DNA of 64,000 nt from Oceanobacillus piezotolerans (GTDB taxonomy: Bacteria > Bacillota > Bacilli > Bacillales > Amphibacillaceae), in assembly GCF_003665065.1 (NCBI RefSeq), contig NZ_RCHR01000006.1:117069-181068 (forward strand), in the 5' to 3' direction. This document shows, piece after piece, positions 41,122-51,125 of this stretch; position 1 is the stretch's first letter; each line of letters starts with the position of its first letter. The notes beneath the pieces were generated by a model. The model saw nothing but the letters and a program-made list of their open reading frames with translations, did no database searches and was not told where the DNA came from. The translations under genes were made by a program, and so were the position numbers.

Positions 41122-41976
41122 TTATCCTTTGAAGAATGATATGACGATAGCGCCTTCACCACCGTGAGTCGACAATAGTGGGGACATTTCGGTTAAGATT
41201 GCATCCTTAAAAGGATACTGCTTCTTAATTTCTGATAGAATTAATTTTGCCCGGTTTTCATCATTACAATGTGACATGGAGATGATTTTTTTCTCTACAT
41301 CCTTTGTATATTCTCCAATTTGATCAATAAATTTCCTTATTGATTTCTTGTCTCCTCGTACTTTTTCAGTCACTTCAATGGTGCCATCTTCACTTCCGCG
41401 CATTAGTAATTTTATGTTCAGGGTTTTAGCGATTCGCCCCTTCATTTTATCTAGACGGCCACCTAAAACGAGATTATCTAAAGTTTTTAGTACAAATAAG
41501 GTTGCTGTTTGTTCTACTCTTTCCTTTAAATGAGCTACAAGCTTCTCGAAACCAATCCCTTCCTTTATTTTTACACTTGCTTCGTGCAATAAAAGAGAAA
41601 TCCCGCAAGCAGCTGTTTTGGTATTGATTACCTCAATTTTGCGGTTAGGTTCTTCTTCCAGAAGCATGTTTTTACCCGCTACTGCATTTTCGTATGTGCT
41701 GCTTAGGCCTGCAGAGAGACTTAGCATAAGAATTGGTGTTTCTGGATCCACTTCTTTATAACTTTCATAAAAATCATTTGGACTTGGTGCTGCAGAGCTT
41801 GGAAGTTCTTTTAACTCTTTTACCTTTTGATAATATTGGTTAAGATCTAAGTCGACATTGCTTTTATATTCACCATCACTAAAGTGCAAATAAAGTGGCA
41901 CTACTTTAATATCAAGTGGCAGCTCTAAACGTTTTGAAATATCCGCACCACTGTCTGTCATTAATTGAATTTGCAT
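41122..41976 (-). CDS. DegV family fatty-acid-binding protein
   Basis: 284-aa cytoplasmic protein that in this family binds fatty acids and presents them to the FakA kinase. N-terminal MTDSGADISKRLELPLDIKVVPLYLHF, the SSAAPSPNDF loop and LSAGLSSTYENAV give the lipid-contact regions; GGRLDKMKGRIAKTLNIKLLM is typical of the second domain. The length is normal. fakA is not in the window. The gene is transcribed with or near the EamA transporter gene, 25 bases away on the same strand. Confidence 0.9.
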   Translation of the reverse strand: MQIQLMTDSGADISKRLELPLDIKVVPLYLHFSDGEYKSNVDLDLNQYYQKVKELKELPSSAAPSPNDFYESYKEVDPETPILMLSLSAGLSSTYENAVAGKNMLLEEEPNRKIEVINTKTAACGISLLLHEASVKIKEGIGFEKLVAHLKERVEQTATLFVLKTLDNLVLGGRLDKMKGRIAKTLNIKLLMRGSEDGTIEVTEKVRGDKKSIRKFIDQIGEYTKDVEKKIISMSHCNDENRAKLILSEIKKQYPFKDAILTEMSPLLSTHGGEGAIVISFFKG

Positions 41977-42001
41977 TCTGTTTCTCCCCTATTATGATAA
42001 A

Positions 42002-42907
42002 TTATTTTTTTCTCGAAATGGTAACCTTTGTCTTCCTGGAAGTACTTATTATAAATAGCAGTAAACCAAATATAATAATGGTTCCTCCTAATACTTGATG
42101 CGATGCAATCGTTTCTTCTAATATTACATAAGCTAATATACTTGCGCCAATTGGCTCTAGAACAATGGCCATGGAAATAGTGGAGTTACTTAACCACCTT
42201 GAGGCCCAATTAAATAAGGAATGGCCAAGAAAAGTAGGGATTATTGCTAGTGCCGCGAAAATGGCCCAATAATCAGCAGAATAACCACTAAATGAATTCT
42301 GTAGAATGACATTATAAAGGAATAGTGTAAGAGAACTAATACCGTAGATAATAAATGTATATGTGATGAGTGAAACATGCTTTCTTGTTTGTTGACCAAA
42401 AAGTAAATAAGCTGTCATGGCAATTGCTCCGAAGATAGCAAGCGTATCACCAAAGAAAGCAAGTCCACTTATCTGTAAATCACCCCATCCAATAATGACG
42501 CTTCCAAATATGATAATAATCATACTAATAACGACACCCGGTGAAAATCGTTCACCAAGGAATAGATAGGTGCCGAGGAAAGCGAATAATGGCAGGATAG
42601 AGATAAATAGAACAGAACTGGTTACACTTGTATAATTTAATGATTCAAACCACAGTATAAAATGCAGGGCCAAAAATACCCCCGCCAAAATGATAAATAT
42701 CCAATTTTTTTTCTGAATAAGACGAAATTCGTGCCGGTAATTGGTTAAAATAATTGGTGCCATAATTAACGTGGCTAGAAACAAACGATAAAAACCAATA
42801 ATCGCAGTTGGGGCTTCCGCTGCCAGTTTCACCAGAACAGCAGAGGTGGATACAGAGATAACGCCGATAATTAGCGCTATATATGGGTTAAATGGAGGGA
42901 TTCGCAT
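42002..42907 (-). CDS. DMT-superfamily (EamA) transporter
   Basis: 301-aa membrane protein with ten predicted helices in two EamA repeats (about 8-140 and 155-290). Typical landmarks are VKLAAEAPTAIIGFYRLFLATL, LNYTSVTSSVLFISILPLFAFLGTYLFLGERFS and the second-repeat LEPIGASILAYVILEE. It exports or exchanges small metabolites; the substrate is unknown. ATG 42907 follows GGGAGGTTC; the longer frame has none. It is probably cotranscribed with degV. Confidence 0.88.
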   Translation of the reverse strand: MRIPPFNPYIALIIGVISVSTSAVLVKLAAEAPTAIIGFYRLFLATLIMAPIILTNYRHEFRLIQKKNWIFIILAGVFLALHFILWFESLNYTSVTSSVLFISILPLFAFLGTYLFLGERFSPGVVISMIIIIFGSVIIGWGDLQISGLAFFGDTLAIFGAIAMTAYLLFGQQTRKHVSLITYTFIIYGISSLTLFLYNVILQNSFSGYSADYWAIFAALAIIPTFLGHSLFNWASRWLSNSTISMAIVLEPIGASILAYVILEETIASHQVLGGTIIIFGLLLFIISTSRKTKVTISRKK

Positions 42908-42959
42908 GAAGAACCTCCCTTTCTGCTGGATAATAAAATGTCTATATTTCATTTATATC

Positions 42960-43344
42960 CCTATGTCGGTATAGAAAAACTGTGCCTGCGATTACTCTGC
43001 TAAAAAAATGATACAGGCTGCTTTTATGTACTCATACTAATAACACAGGTATAGTTTACCATGATCAAACACAAAAATCACTTGCTGACTAGTAGATATC
43101 ATGAACTTATGTATGTTATGATATAACATGCATAGTTTATGAGGCCTCTTACCAAAAATATGGTGATGCCTTTTTTATACTTTACAATCGTGTGAAGAAC
43201 GATTCGAATTTTTAAATCTTCTATTCATTATTGATATATGTTTACCCTTGATAAGGGCTGGGAAAACTATTTAAAAATAAAGTATGAGAAAAATTCAAGG
43301 CCTCTTTTGCGAAAATTTTCACAAAAAAAGGAGTAGACAATTAG
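42960..43344 (+). other. Leader region of cshA with hairpins
   Basis: No gene is visible in 385 bp. Dyad 1 at about 43141-43175 (AGGC...ACC / GGT...GCCT plus a T run) resembles a terminator or attenuator. Dyad 2 at 43305-43326, TTTTGCGAAAATTTTCACAAAA, lies just before the ribosome site AAAGGAG. Both are preceded by GGCCTCTT (43143-43150, 43299-43306). An RNA-level control of the helicase gene is possible. Confidence 0.45.
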
Positions 43345-44805
43345 GTGACAAATTTTAACGAACTAGGTGTATCAAACCAGATATTAAAAGCATTAAATAA
43401 AATGGGGTTTGAGGAAGCAACACCGATTCAAGCACAAACCATTCCATTAGCTCTTGAAGGGCATGATGTGATTGGACAAGCGCAGACAGGAACAGGTAAA
43501 ACAGCAGCATTTGGGATTCCTACCATTGAGAAAGTAGATGCCAAGCTGCGTAAAGTTCAAGCTTTGGCAATTGCCCCTACAAGAGAGCTTGCTATTCAAG
43601 TGGCAGAGGAATTAAATCGCTTAGGTAAATTCAAGAATATCAGAGCGTTGGCTATTTTTGGTGGTCAACATATGGATCGCCAAATTCGTGCGCTTAAAGA
43701 CGGTCCCCAAATCGTTGTGGCAACGCCAGGTCGATTAATGGACCATATGAGAAGAAGAACGATTAATATAAGCAATGTGCAAATAGCGATTTTAGATGAA
43801 GCTGACGAAATGCTTAATATGGGATTTATCGATGATATTCGTGAGATATTAAAGGGAATTCCTGAAGAAAGACAGACGCTTCTATTCTCTGCAACCATGC
43901 CTAAGGAAATTCGTGACATCGCTACCCATTTGATGAGGGAACCAAAGGAAGTAAAAGTCAAAGCAAAAGAGATGACAGTAGAGAACATTGACCAATACTT
44001 TATTGAAATTCCTGAAAAGCATAAATTTGAAACGTTGAATAATCATTTAGATATCAACTCACCAGATTTAGCTATTGTCTTTGGAAGAACGAAAAAGCGA
44101 GTAGATGAAATTACAGAAGGATTACAAGCAAGAGGGTATCGTGCTGAAGGAATTCACGGTGACTTAACGCAAGGGAAGCGTATGTCTGTATTAAACAAGT
44201 TCAAATCTGGACGTGTTGACGTATTGGTTGCCACAGACGTAGCAGCTCGTGGATTAGATATCTCTGGTGTAACGCACGTATACAATTTTGATATTCCGCA
44301 AGATCCTGAGAGCTATGTACACCGTATTGGGCGTACAGGCCGTGCAGGTAGAACAGGAGAAGCAATCTCCTTCATTACCCCAAGGGAAATGGCGCAACTT
44401 CATTTGATTGAAAAGATAACAAAGAGTAAAATGAAACGCTTGATGCCTCCGACATATAAAGATGCACAACGTGGAAAACAACAAGTAACTATTGATAAGC
44501 TTGTTAAAACAATTGAGAAACAAGATTTAAAAGATTATCATGAAGCTGCAAATCAATTACTTCAGGATCACGATTCTATTACAGTAATTTCAGCTGCTCT
44601 AAAAATGTTAACAAAAGAGCGCAGAGATACACCGGTTAGCATTTCTTCTGTAGCACCAATCAGCGTGAAGAAAGCACAGGGTGGAGATAAGCGCAGATCA
44701 AATAACAAGCGTTATTACGGTGGACGTAACCAACAAGGTGGACGCAGCCAAGGTGGAAGAAACCGTAAAGGTAAATTCCAAAACAGTCGAAATCGCAAAG
44801 GCTAA
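43345..44805 (+). CDS. cshA: DEAD-box RNA helicase CshA
   Basis: 486-aa ATP-dependent helicase of the RNA degradosome and ribosome assembly. Q motif [14 protein letters not shown], motif I AQTGTGKT, Ia [14 protein letters not shown] (VLDEADEML), III SAT, IV-VI up to [13 protein letters not shown]. The dimerisation region follows, then a basic Gly/Arg/Asn-rich tail ([18 protein letters not shown]) for RNA binding. GTG start after AAAGGAG. The long leader fits cold-shock type control. The next genes are ydbS-ydbT as in B. subtilis. Confidence 0.95.
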   Translation: MTNFNELGVSNQILKALNKMGFEEATPIQAQTIPLALEGHDVIGQAQTGTGKTAAFGIPTIEKVDAKLRKVQALAIAPTRELAIQVAEELNRLGKFKNIRALAIFGGQHMDRQIRALKDGPQIVVATPGRLMDHMRRRTINISNVQIAILDEADEMLNMGFIDDIREILKGIPEERQTLLFSATMPKEIRDIATHLMREPKEVKVKAKEMTVENIDQYFIEIPEKHKFETLNNHLDINSPDLAIVFGRTKKRVDEITEGLQARGYRAEGIHGDLTQGKRMSVLNKFKSGRVDVLVATDVAARGLDISGVTHVYNFDIPQDPESYVHRIGRTGRAGRTGEAISFITPREMAQLHLIEKITKSKMKRLMPPTYKDAQRGKQQVTIDKLVKTIEKQDLKDYHEAANQLLQDHDSITVISAALKMLTKERRDTPVSISSVAPISVKKAQGGDKRRSNNKRYYGGRNQQGGRSQGGRNRKGKFQNSRNRKG

Positions 44806-44813
44806 TAAGGTAT

Positions 44814-44849
44814 AAGGGTGTTAATCAAATGGATTAGCATCCTTTTTTT
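44814..44849 (+). terminator. Terminator of cshA
   Basis: A 13-bp stem AAGGGTGTTAATC / GATTAGCATCCTT with two G-T pairs, loop AAATG, then seven T residues. Confidence 0.88.
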
Positions 44850-44851
44850 AT

Positions 44852-45062
44852 AGTTTAGCAAATGATAAAATGAACGACCCGTGGATATTTCTTATCATTA
44901 AGAAAAGCCACGTCCGGCTCCAACGCCCAGCAACTAGCAAACTTCACACTCCTCCACTACGATAAGTCAACATCGACTCCCTACGGTCGTCGTGTTTCCT
45001 TTATCTCATTGCGGAGCGCTCCAGTTTGTACGTTGCTAAACGGGCGCTTGCGCCTTTGTTCT
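44852..45062 (+). repeat. Dispersed ~210-bp repeat, copy 2
   Basis: Nearly identical to 12776-12988 over the whole length, in the same orientation, directly after the cshA terminator. It contains no credible coding frame. Confidence 0.88.
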
Positions 45063-45140
45063 AGTTTAGCAAATGATAAAATGAACGACCTGTGGGGTAC
45101 AGTTTGTACGTTGCTAAACGGGCGCTTGCGCCTTTGTTCA
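45063..45140 (+). repeat. Dispersed repeat, internally deleted copy 2b in tandem
   Basis: It joins the first ~35 bases of the repeat (GTTTAGCAAATGATAAAATG...) to its last ~43 bases (CAGTTTGTACGTTGC...GCGCCTTTGTTC). The middle ~135 bases are missing. It abuts copy 2 head to tail. Confidence 0.85.
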
Positions 45141-45226
45141 TTCCAAATATCCCGAAAGTGGTGGAACCTTCCTAGGTGGAATTCCGTATATGCAAATAAT
45201 ACATAAGGAGAAAGAGAGGGTTTCCG

Positions 45227-45706
45227 ATGCGAGAGACACCAAAAAGTCGAATTGCCTTAGACGCAATAAAAGCTTGGAAATTAATAGGAATCCTTATAGC
45301 GGCTGCACTTTGGCTTGTTTCAATAATTGGAATGATACTGTATTATTTTTGGGGTTTTCCAATATGGATAGTCGCTAGTATAGGGGCAATTAGTGCGATA
45401 TGTACATATCTTTTTATTTTTCTAGTACCTAAATTGCGCTGGAAAAAATGGCGTTATGAGATTTTGGAGCAAGAAATATATATTCAGCATGGGATTTTAA
45501 TTACAACTAGAACACTGGTACCAATGATACGAGTTCAACATGTGGATACAAAGCAGGGCCCCATATTAAAGAAGTATAGGTTAGCCAGTGTAACGATATC
45601 TACTGCAGCATCTACGCATGAAATTCCTGCATTGCTTGAAGAGGACGCATCAGATTTAAGAGATCGAATCTCTGCATTAGCAAGGGTGGATGAAGATGAT
45701 GTCTAA
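45227..45706 (+). CDS. ydbS: YdbS-like membrane protein with bacterial PH (bPH2) domain
   Basis: 159-aa protein with two N-terminal helices (IGILIAAALWLVSIIGMILYYF and IVASIGAISAICTYLFIFLV) followed by a bPH2 domain (about 72-150, YEILEQEIYIQHGILITTRTLVPMIRVQHVDTKQGPILKKY). Partner of YdbT, whose start overlaps its end. YdbS/YdbT contribute to resistance to certain bacteriocins in Bacillus (family knowledge). It starts at ATG 45227 with a weak upstream site. Confidence 0.88.
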   Translation: MRETPKSRIALDAIKAWKLIGILIAAALWLVSIIGMILYYFWGFPIWIVASIGAISAICTYLFIFLVPKLRWKKWRYEILEQEIYIQHGILITTRTLVPMIRVQHVDTKQGPILKKYRLASVTISTAASTHEIPALLEEDASDLRDRISALARVDEDDV

Positions 45707-47174
45707 TAAAGTGCGTCGTTTGCATCCGGTAGCTATCTTGTTCAAACTAGCAAAATCTTTAAAGGAGATTATATTCTACATCATTATCTCCTTTTTAACA
45801 TTGAGAGATAACGGATTCTTTCTTTTAGGACTCTCTATTTTCTTAAGTATTTTGCTGATTCATAGCATCCTTTCCTGGTATCGCTTTACCTATCGAATAA
45901 AGGAAGATGAACTGCAGATTAATGAAGGTATTTTTATTCGGAAAAAACGCTATATCTCAAAGAATAGAATCCAATCCATTAACCTAACAGAAAATGTAGT
46001 ACATCAACTTTTTAGATTGGTAAATGTTCAAATCGAAACAGCGAGTGGAGGGAACGATGCGGAGGCCAATTTAAAAGCGGTAAACCGAGAAGAAGGTCAT
46101 CGCATTCGGGAAGCATTTAAGAGCAAGGGAAATGAAATAACTGACGTTGAACTGCTTACAGACTATGAAGAAGGAGAAAAGGGTTCCGTATATACGATTT
46201 CAGCTAATCGGTTATTTATTGCGGGAACGACCTCTGGTAGCTTAGGAGTTCTGCTGGCAATCATAGGATTTCTTGTTTCTGAATTTGCACAGTTTATTCC
46301 AGATGGTTTATATGATTCCGTCGTTACGTGGATAGTCGGATTGAGCATCATGTTAATGATTGGATTTGTAATAATCATTCTTATTTTTTTCTGGGTGTTA
46401 GGCGTTGTTGGAACAATACTGAAATACTGGAAATTTACTATAACCAAGACAGGGGACGAACTCTATATCAAAAGAGGCCTGCTTGATAAAAAGCAGACGA
46501 CTATCCCGATTCATCGAATTCAGGCAGTTGGACTAAAAGAAGGTTTACTCAGACAACCTTTTGGTTTTGTTACGCTTTATGTCGAAGTAGCTGGAAGTGC
46601 GATCGAGAAAGGGGAGGATTATTCTACAGTATTATTCCCTATTTTAAAAAAGGGGGAAGTGCAGGCGTTTTTAATGGATTTATTACCAGAATACAGTTTG
46701 TTATCCAATGAAGAAATGAAATCTTTACCAAAGCGGTCACTAAAATATTATTTAATCAGGTCTACAATTCTCTTCCTATTGATTGGATTAGCTGTACTCT
46801 ACTTTGTTCCTGCATTAAGCTGGTATCTTATTCCATTCTTCCTGTTATTGCTCTTATTAGGGTATTTCCGTTATAAAGATGCTGGTTTTTATATAGAGGG
46901 TCAACATTTGCTCATTCGTTTTCGGAGACTAAGCAAAACAACCATCTTACTTCCGGCCAGAAGAATCCAGGCAATGGAAAACAAACAACATTTCTTTCAT
47001 AAAAAGGAGCTTTTAGAGACAATCATGTTTTCTATTATAGGAGGGCAAGGAATGGGGAAGCATTATAAATTAAAGGAGATAGAAACCACTGATGCAGAAG
47101 TGCTGCGGAAATGGTTCTCGAATCATAAAAATAATAAAAAGCCTGGCAGTGCGGGAGCTGGACCCAAGAAGTAA
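45696..47174 (+). CDS. ydbT: YdbT-like membrane protein with three bPH2 domains
   Basis: 492-aa integral membrane protein made of three repeats of paired helices plus bPH2 domain. The repeats are recognised by KEDELQINEGIFIRKKRYISKNRIQSINL, GDELYIKRGLLDKKQTTIPIHRIQAVGL and GQHLLIRFRRLSKTTILLPARRIQAME. It forms a pair with YdbS. Its start lies inside ydbS; among the three in-frame ATGs I prefer 45696, about nine bases after AGGG. The short basic tail ends in GPKK. Confidence 0.87.
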   Translation: MMSNKVRRLHPVAILFKLAKSLKEIIFYIIISFLTLRDNGFFLLGLSIFLSILLIHSILSWYRFTYRIKEDELQINEGIFIRKKRYISKNRIQSINLTENVVHQLFRLVNVQIETASGGNDAEANLKAVNREEGHRIREAFKSKGNEITDVELLTDYEEGEKGSVYTISANRLFIAGTTSGSLGVLLAIIGFLVSEFAQFIPDGLYDSVVTWIVGLSIMLMIGFVIIILIFFWVLGVVGTILKYWKFTITKTGDELYIKRGLLDKKQTTIPIHRIQAVGLKEGLLRQPFGFVTLYVEVAGSAIEKGEDYSTVLFPILKKGEVQAFLMDLLPEYSLLSNEEMKSLPKRSLKYYLIRSTILFLLIGLAVLYFVPALSWYLIPFFLLLLLLGYFRYKDAGFYIEGQHLLIRFRRLSKTTILLPARRIQAMENKQHFFHKKELLETIMFSIIGGQGMGKHYKLKEIETTDAEVLRKWFSNHKNNKKPGSAGAGPKK

Positions 47175-47226
47175 ACTTAAAATCTAACTTTGGAGTTGCT
47201 ATCGCGCCAGGCTTTTGAAATAACAA

Positions 47227-47994
47227 CTAGAAGAATCTGCTAAAAAGTCCAAGTAAGGCAAGAAACCCAAGAATAATCCAAAAGATATTCTTTCTTAACT
47301 TTGGTGAGATCCTCCGTTTTTTCTTCCAGCGATTGGGATCAAATTGGATATCCTCATCGGAATGATAACGGTGTTGCCTCACATTCCAAGGAGAATAGGG
47401 TCTGACATTTCGTAAAACGAGAGGTGCTAGGATAAATCCGCCTATAAAGCCAAATAGGTGAGCTAGAATATTAATGTTAGGTTGGATAAATGTCATGATT
47501 AAACTGATAGCAAGAATGACGCTTATCATTTTTGCGCTTCCTTGATCGATCAAATGTTTTCGGTTCATTACCATAAAGATATAGACACCAAATAGACCAA
47601 AGATAGCCCCAGAAGCACCAACCGACGCATAATTTAACGGCTCAAAAATAAACGAGGCAAGGCTTCCTATAATGCCTGCACCAAAGTAGAGAAAAAGGAA
47701 CTTTAATTTACCAAGCATTTGTTCAAGGGCAGGGCCAAAAAGCACGAGTGAGAAAGAGTTAAATAAGGCATGCATCAAGTCAGCATGCAGGATAGTGGAA
47801 GTAAGGAGTCTCCAATACTCTCCTTGTGCGATGAAGAAGTTATAGGCAGTACCCATATTCCAAATATAAAATCCTATAGGCAAGCGAAGAAAATCGATTA
47901 TTAGCCACAGAATGAAGTGAATAATAACGAGTGTAGAGACAACAGGATAGTTTTGCATGAATTCTTTTATACTTCGTTCGTTACGAATAAACAT
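47227..47994 (-). CDS. ydcA: Rhomboid family intramembrane serine protease (YdcA-like)
   Basis: 255-aa polytopic protease. Catalytic serine in VGASGAIFGLFG and histidine in LAHLFGFIGGF, on helices 4 and 6 of the rhomboid core. Family landmarks EYWRLLTSTILHADLMHALFNSFSLVLFG precede them. The basic cytoplasmic C-terminal region (RNVRPYSPWNVRQHRYH...KKKRR) ends in an additional helix. It is antiparallel to ydbT and acpS, as in B. subtilis. The ribosome site AGGAG is very near ATG 47994, so the exact start is uncertain. Confidence 0.88.
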   Translation of the reverse strand: MFIRNERSIKEFMQNYPVVSTLVIIHFILWLIIDFLRLPIGFYIWNMGTAYNFFIAQGEYWRLLTSTILHADLMHALFNSFSLVLFGPALEQMLGKLKFLFLYFGAGIIGSLASFIFEPLNYASVGASGAIFGLFGVYIFMVMNRKHLIDQGSAKMISVILAISLIMTFIQPNINILAHLFGFIGGFILAPLVLRNVRPYSPWNVRQHRYHSDEDIQFDPNRWKKKRRISPKLRKNIFWIILGFLALLGLFSRFF

Positions 47995-48109
47995 ACTCCT
48001 GTGGGATACCTCCCTAACTATAAATTTATTAAAAGGGTACTATTATTATAATACTTAAAGCAAATCAATATGACCAATGTAATGTCTGATGTAAGAGAGG
48101 TTTGATATT

Positions 48110-48478
48110 GTGATAAAAGGAATTGGAATTGATATTATAGAACTGCAGCGAATTCAGCAAACGATGGAGCGAAATCCAAAGTTTGTAGAAAGAATATTAA
48201 CAGAAAAGGAACGTAGTCGCTTTCTTCAGTTAAAGACAAGCCGGAGAAAAATAGAATATCTTGCTGGAAGATTTGCAGCGAAGGAAGCTGTAGCAAAAGC
48301 TTATGGAACAGGGATAGGAGCACTTAGCTTCCAGGATATTGAAGTGTTATCCAATCCCGAAGGTGCTCCAGAAGCAAGCATAAAAGGGGATCTTATTAAT
48401 AAGCTGCATTTATCAATCACCCACAGCAAGGATTATGCGGTAGCACAAGCAATCATGGAAGCGAGAGACCATCGATAA
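48110..48478 (+). CDS. acpS: Holo-[acyl-carrier-protein] synthase
   Basis: 122-aa enzyme that transfers 4'-phosphopantetheine from CoA to acyl carrier protein. Metal-site motifs GIDIIEL (Asp8) and [15 protein letters not shown] (Glu of AAKEA) are intact, as is the C-terminal [17 protein letters not shown]. Length normal. GTG start after GAGAGG. It lies 56 bp before the nnr gene, probably in one operon with it and ydcC. Confidence 0.95.
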   Translation: MIKGIGIDIIELQRIQQTMERNPKFVERILTEKERSRFLQLKTSRRKIEYLAGRFAAKEAVAKAYGTGIGALSFQDIEVLSNPEGAPEASIKGDLINKLHLSITHSKDYAVAQAIMEARDHR

Positions 48479-48534
48479 GTTGCATATTTCTATAGGTTGT
48501 CTCATATATTTTAATGCAGCAGGAGGGAACAAGG

Positions 48535-50052
48535 ATGTATATTGCCACTGCAAAGGAAATGTACGATATTGACCGTTACACAATGCAGGAAATTGGGCTG
48601 GATGGTAAGTTATTGATGGAAAACGCTGGTAGGGCAATTAGTGAAGAAATAGTAAAGATAATTAAAGAAAACGACCGTATTATTGTGTTTGTTGGTTCTG
48701 GAAATAATGGAGGAGATGGATTTGTTATTGCCAGAACATTACTTGAGGCAAACTATCAGGTAAAAGTAATGCAAGTAGTACCAAATGGAAAAATAGCAGG
48801 AGATGCCCTCTATCATAAGGAAATCTATCTAAAATGTGGTGGAGAAGCAGCAGTTCTGGAAGATGATTTAAACATGATGCATTCTTTGCGAAATACGGAC
48901 GTTATCATTGATGCGATGTTAGGGATAGGGGTAAGAGGGGAGTTGCGTGAACCAATTGCTTGTTGTGCGAAGTGGATTAATCGCTCTGGTGCAAAAGTAA
49001 TCAGTGTGGATATTCCTAGTGGATTACCTGCAGAAGAATCGGATGAATCGTTCACGGCAATTAAAGCGGACTATACTTATTTGGTTGGTACAGCTAAATT
49101 GAGCGCTTTTCTAGAAAAAACAGCTCCATATTATGGAACGTGGAAAGTCGTATCGATTGGATTTCCAAGGTGGGTTATAGAAGCGTATTCTAAACGGAAA
49201 GTATGGCTGGACCATGATTTTCAGTCGACCATGCCAAGGCGGGAACCTTATTCTCACAAGGGAAATCATGGCAGGGGTCTTATCGTTGGTGGCAGCACGC
49301 GAATGCCAGGATCTATTTCGATGTCGGTAAAGGCTGCTTTAAAAGCTGGAGCAGGTCTGGTTACTGCTGGTACTTCCAAAGAAATCTTTCATACGATTGT
49401 TTCTTACTGTCCAGAAGCGATGTGTGTTCCGCTTCCAGAGAAGGATGGTTACCTTACGCACTCCCATACTCTAAAACTGGACAAGTACAATTGTGTTGCT
49501 GTAGGTATTGGGCTCGGAAGGCATAATGATACAACAGAGCTTGTTAAGTCCCTTATAAAAAGCGCACCATGTCCAATAATCATTGATGCAGATGGTTTAT
49601 ATCATCTGAAAAACAATCTGTCTAATCTTAAAGAAAGAACCTATCCTACCATTATCACACCACATCCAGGTGAGATGGCTATGTTATTGGATGTAACTAT
49701 ACCAGAGATTTTGCAGTTCCCATTCCACTATAGCTCAGTGTTTGCCAAAGCCCATAACGTATTTGTCATTCTCAAAGGCAAGCATACGATTATTACTGCA
49801 CCAGATGGGAGGCAGTATATCAATAATACTGGGAATCAAGGGCTGGCAAAAGGGGGCAGTGGGGACGTTCTTACTGGGATAGTGCTGTCAATGGTCATGC
49901 AAAAACAGGAGTTATTTCAAGCATTGTGTAATGCATGCTATCTACATGGAAAAGCAGCCGATTTAATGATAAGGGATACACACTCTTATTATGATCTATT
50001 GGCTACAGATGTGATAGATGGTATACCAAAAGTGTATCGTACATTTTCTTAA
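48535..50052 (+). CDS. nnr: Bifunctional NAD(P)HX epimerase / ADP-dependent NAD(P)HX dehydratase
   Basis: 505-aa repair enzyme for hydrated nicotinamide cofactors. N-terminal YjeF_N epimerase (1-215) with LMENAGRA, GSGNNGGDGFVIARTLL and DAMLGIGVRG. C-terminal ribokinase-like dehydratase (about 235-500) with HKGNHGRGLIVGGS, TPHPGEMA, LKGKHTII and NQGLAKGGSGDVLTGI. ATG 48535 follows AGGAGGG. B. subtilis has no such gene at this spot (it carries the single-domain genes elsewhere), while several other Bacillaceae do. Confidence 0.92.
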   Translation: MYIATAKEMYDIDRYTMQEIGLDGKLLMENAGRAISEEIVKIIKENDRIIVFVGSGNNGGDGFVIARTLLEANYQVKVMQVVPNGKIAGDALYHKEIYLKCGGEAAVLEDDLNMMHSLRNTDVIIDAMLGIGVRGELREPIACCAKWINRSGAKVISVDIPSGLPAEESDESFTAIKADYTYLVGTAKLSAFLEKTAPYYGTWKVVSIGFPRWVIEAYSKRKVWLDHDFQSTMPRREPYSHKGNHGRGLIVGGSTRMPGSISMSVKAALKAGAGLVTAGTSKEIFHTIVSYCPEAMCVPLPEKDGYLTHSHTLKLDKYNCVAVGIGLGRHNDTTELVKSLIKSAPCPIIIDADGLYHLKNNLSNLKERTYPTIITPHPGEMAMLLDVTIPEILQFPFHYSSVFAKAHNVFVILKGKHTIITAPDGRQYINNTGNQGLAKGGSGDVLTGIVLSMVMQKQELFQALCNACYLHGKAADLMIRDTHSYYDLLATDVIDGIPKVYRTFS

Positions 50053-50105
50053 GAATCGGTGTCAATGTATGTTCCCTGATGTATAGAGACAAGGGAGATA
50101 TGTAC

Positions 50106-51125
50106 ATGACAAAAATATTATCAAGAGGAAAATTAATACTGTTTGTTTTCATCGTACTATTGCTAGCCGCATGTGGAGAAAAGTCACAGGAAGATGTGGC
50201 GGGAACTCTGCAGAAAAAGGTAGATGAAATGACTGGTTATAAGGCAAAGGCAGAAATGTCCATGAACACAGGGCAGGAGGAACAAAAATTTAATATTGAT
50301 ATTTGGCATCAAGAAGGTGACTTATATCGCGTTGCCCTTTCCGGTAACACGGATGAACAAGGAAGTCAGATTATCTTAAAGAATGAAGATGGGGTCTTTG
50401 TTCTTACACCAGCCTTGGAGAAAAGTTTCAGGTTTCAATCAGAATGGCCGAATAATGGAAGCCAGCCTTATTTGTATCAATCCTTAGTAGAAGATGTTTT
50501 AAATGATTCGGAAGCAACATTTGAAAGTACAGAAACCGATTATATCTTTAGAACAAAAACAAATTACCAAAGCAACAACAACCTGCCATTCCAGGAAATT
50601 TATTTCTCAAAAAAGACATATACACCAACTTTAGTTAAAGTAATGGATAAAGACAATAATGCACTTGTAGAAGTGAAATTCTCTAGCTTTGAATTAGATC
50701 CAACCTTCGCTGAAGACGATTTTTCAATGGAGAAGAATATGGCATCCAATGATGCAAGCGCAACAGTTGCAGGTGAAGCTTCTCCAGGTGTTCTCGAGAT
50801 TGTAATGCCTGAGTTTACTGCAGGTGGAGAATTAACGGAGCAAAAGGAAATAGAATTAGAGAATGGAAAGCGGGTCATCTTAACGTTTGATGGTGAAAAG
50901 AACTTTACTTTAGTGCAAGAACGCAAGGAGTCATCTCCTGCCATGACCCATCCACAAGAAGTAGAAGGGGATATTGTTAACTTAGGTCATGCAGTTGCGG
51001 CTTTATCGGATAATAGATTGGAATGGACATATAATGGGGTTGATTATACCTTAGCTAGCGATGAATTAACAAAAGAAGAAATGATTCAAGTTGCTCAAAC
51101 TGTTCAAGGAAAGGCTGTAAAGTAA
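50106..51125 (+). CDS. ydcC: Outer-membrane-lipoprotein-sorting-like lipoprotein (YdcC/LolA fold)
   Basis: 339-aa exported lipoprotein; signal peptide with lipobox LLAAC (Cys about 22). The mature part has the LolA-like pattern (MTGYKAKAEMSMNTGQEEQKFNIDIWHQEGDLYRVAL, KVMDKDNNALVEVKFSSFELD) found in YdcC, which is linked to sporulation in Bacillus. ATG 50106 has AAGGGAG eight bases upstream; nearer ATG 50100 is less well spaced. It ends the acpS-nnr operon. The alr gene that follows in B. subtilis is missing. Confidence 0.87.
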   Translation: MTKILSRGKLILFVFIVLLLAACGEKSQEDVAGTLQKKVDEMTGYKAKAEMSMNTGQEEQKFNIDIWHQEGDLYRVALSGNTDEQGSQIILKNEDGVFVLTPALEKSFRFQSEWPNNGSQPYLYQSLVEDVLNDSEATFESTETDYIFRTKTNYQSNNNLPFQEIYFSKKTYTPTLVKVMDKDNNALVEVKFSSFELDPTFAEDDFSMEKNMASNDASATVAGEASPGVLEIVMPEFTAGGELTEQKEIELENGKRVILTFDGEKNFTLVQERKESSPAMTHPQEVEGDIVNLGHAVAALSDNRLEWTYNGVDYTLASDELTKEEMIQVAQTVQGKAVK

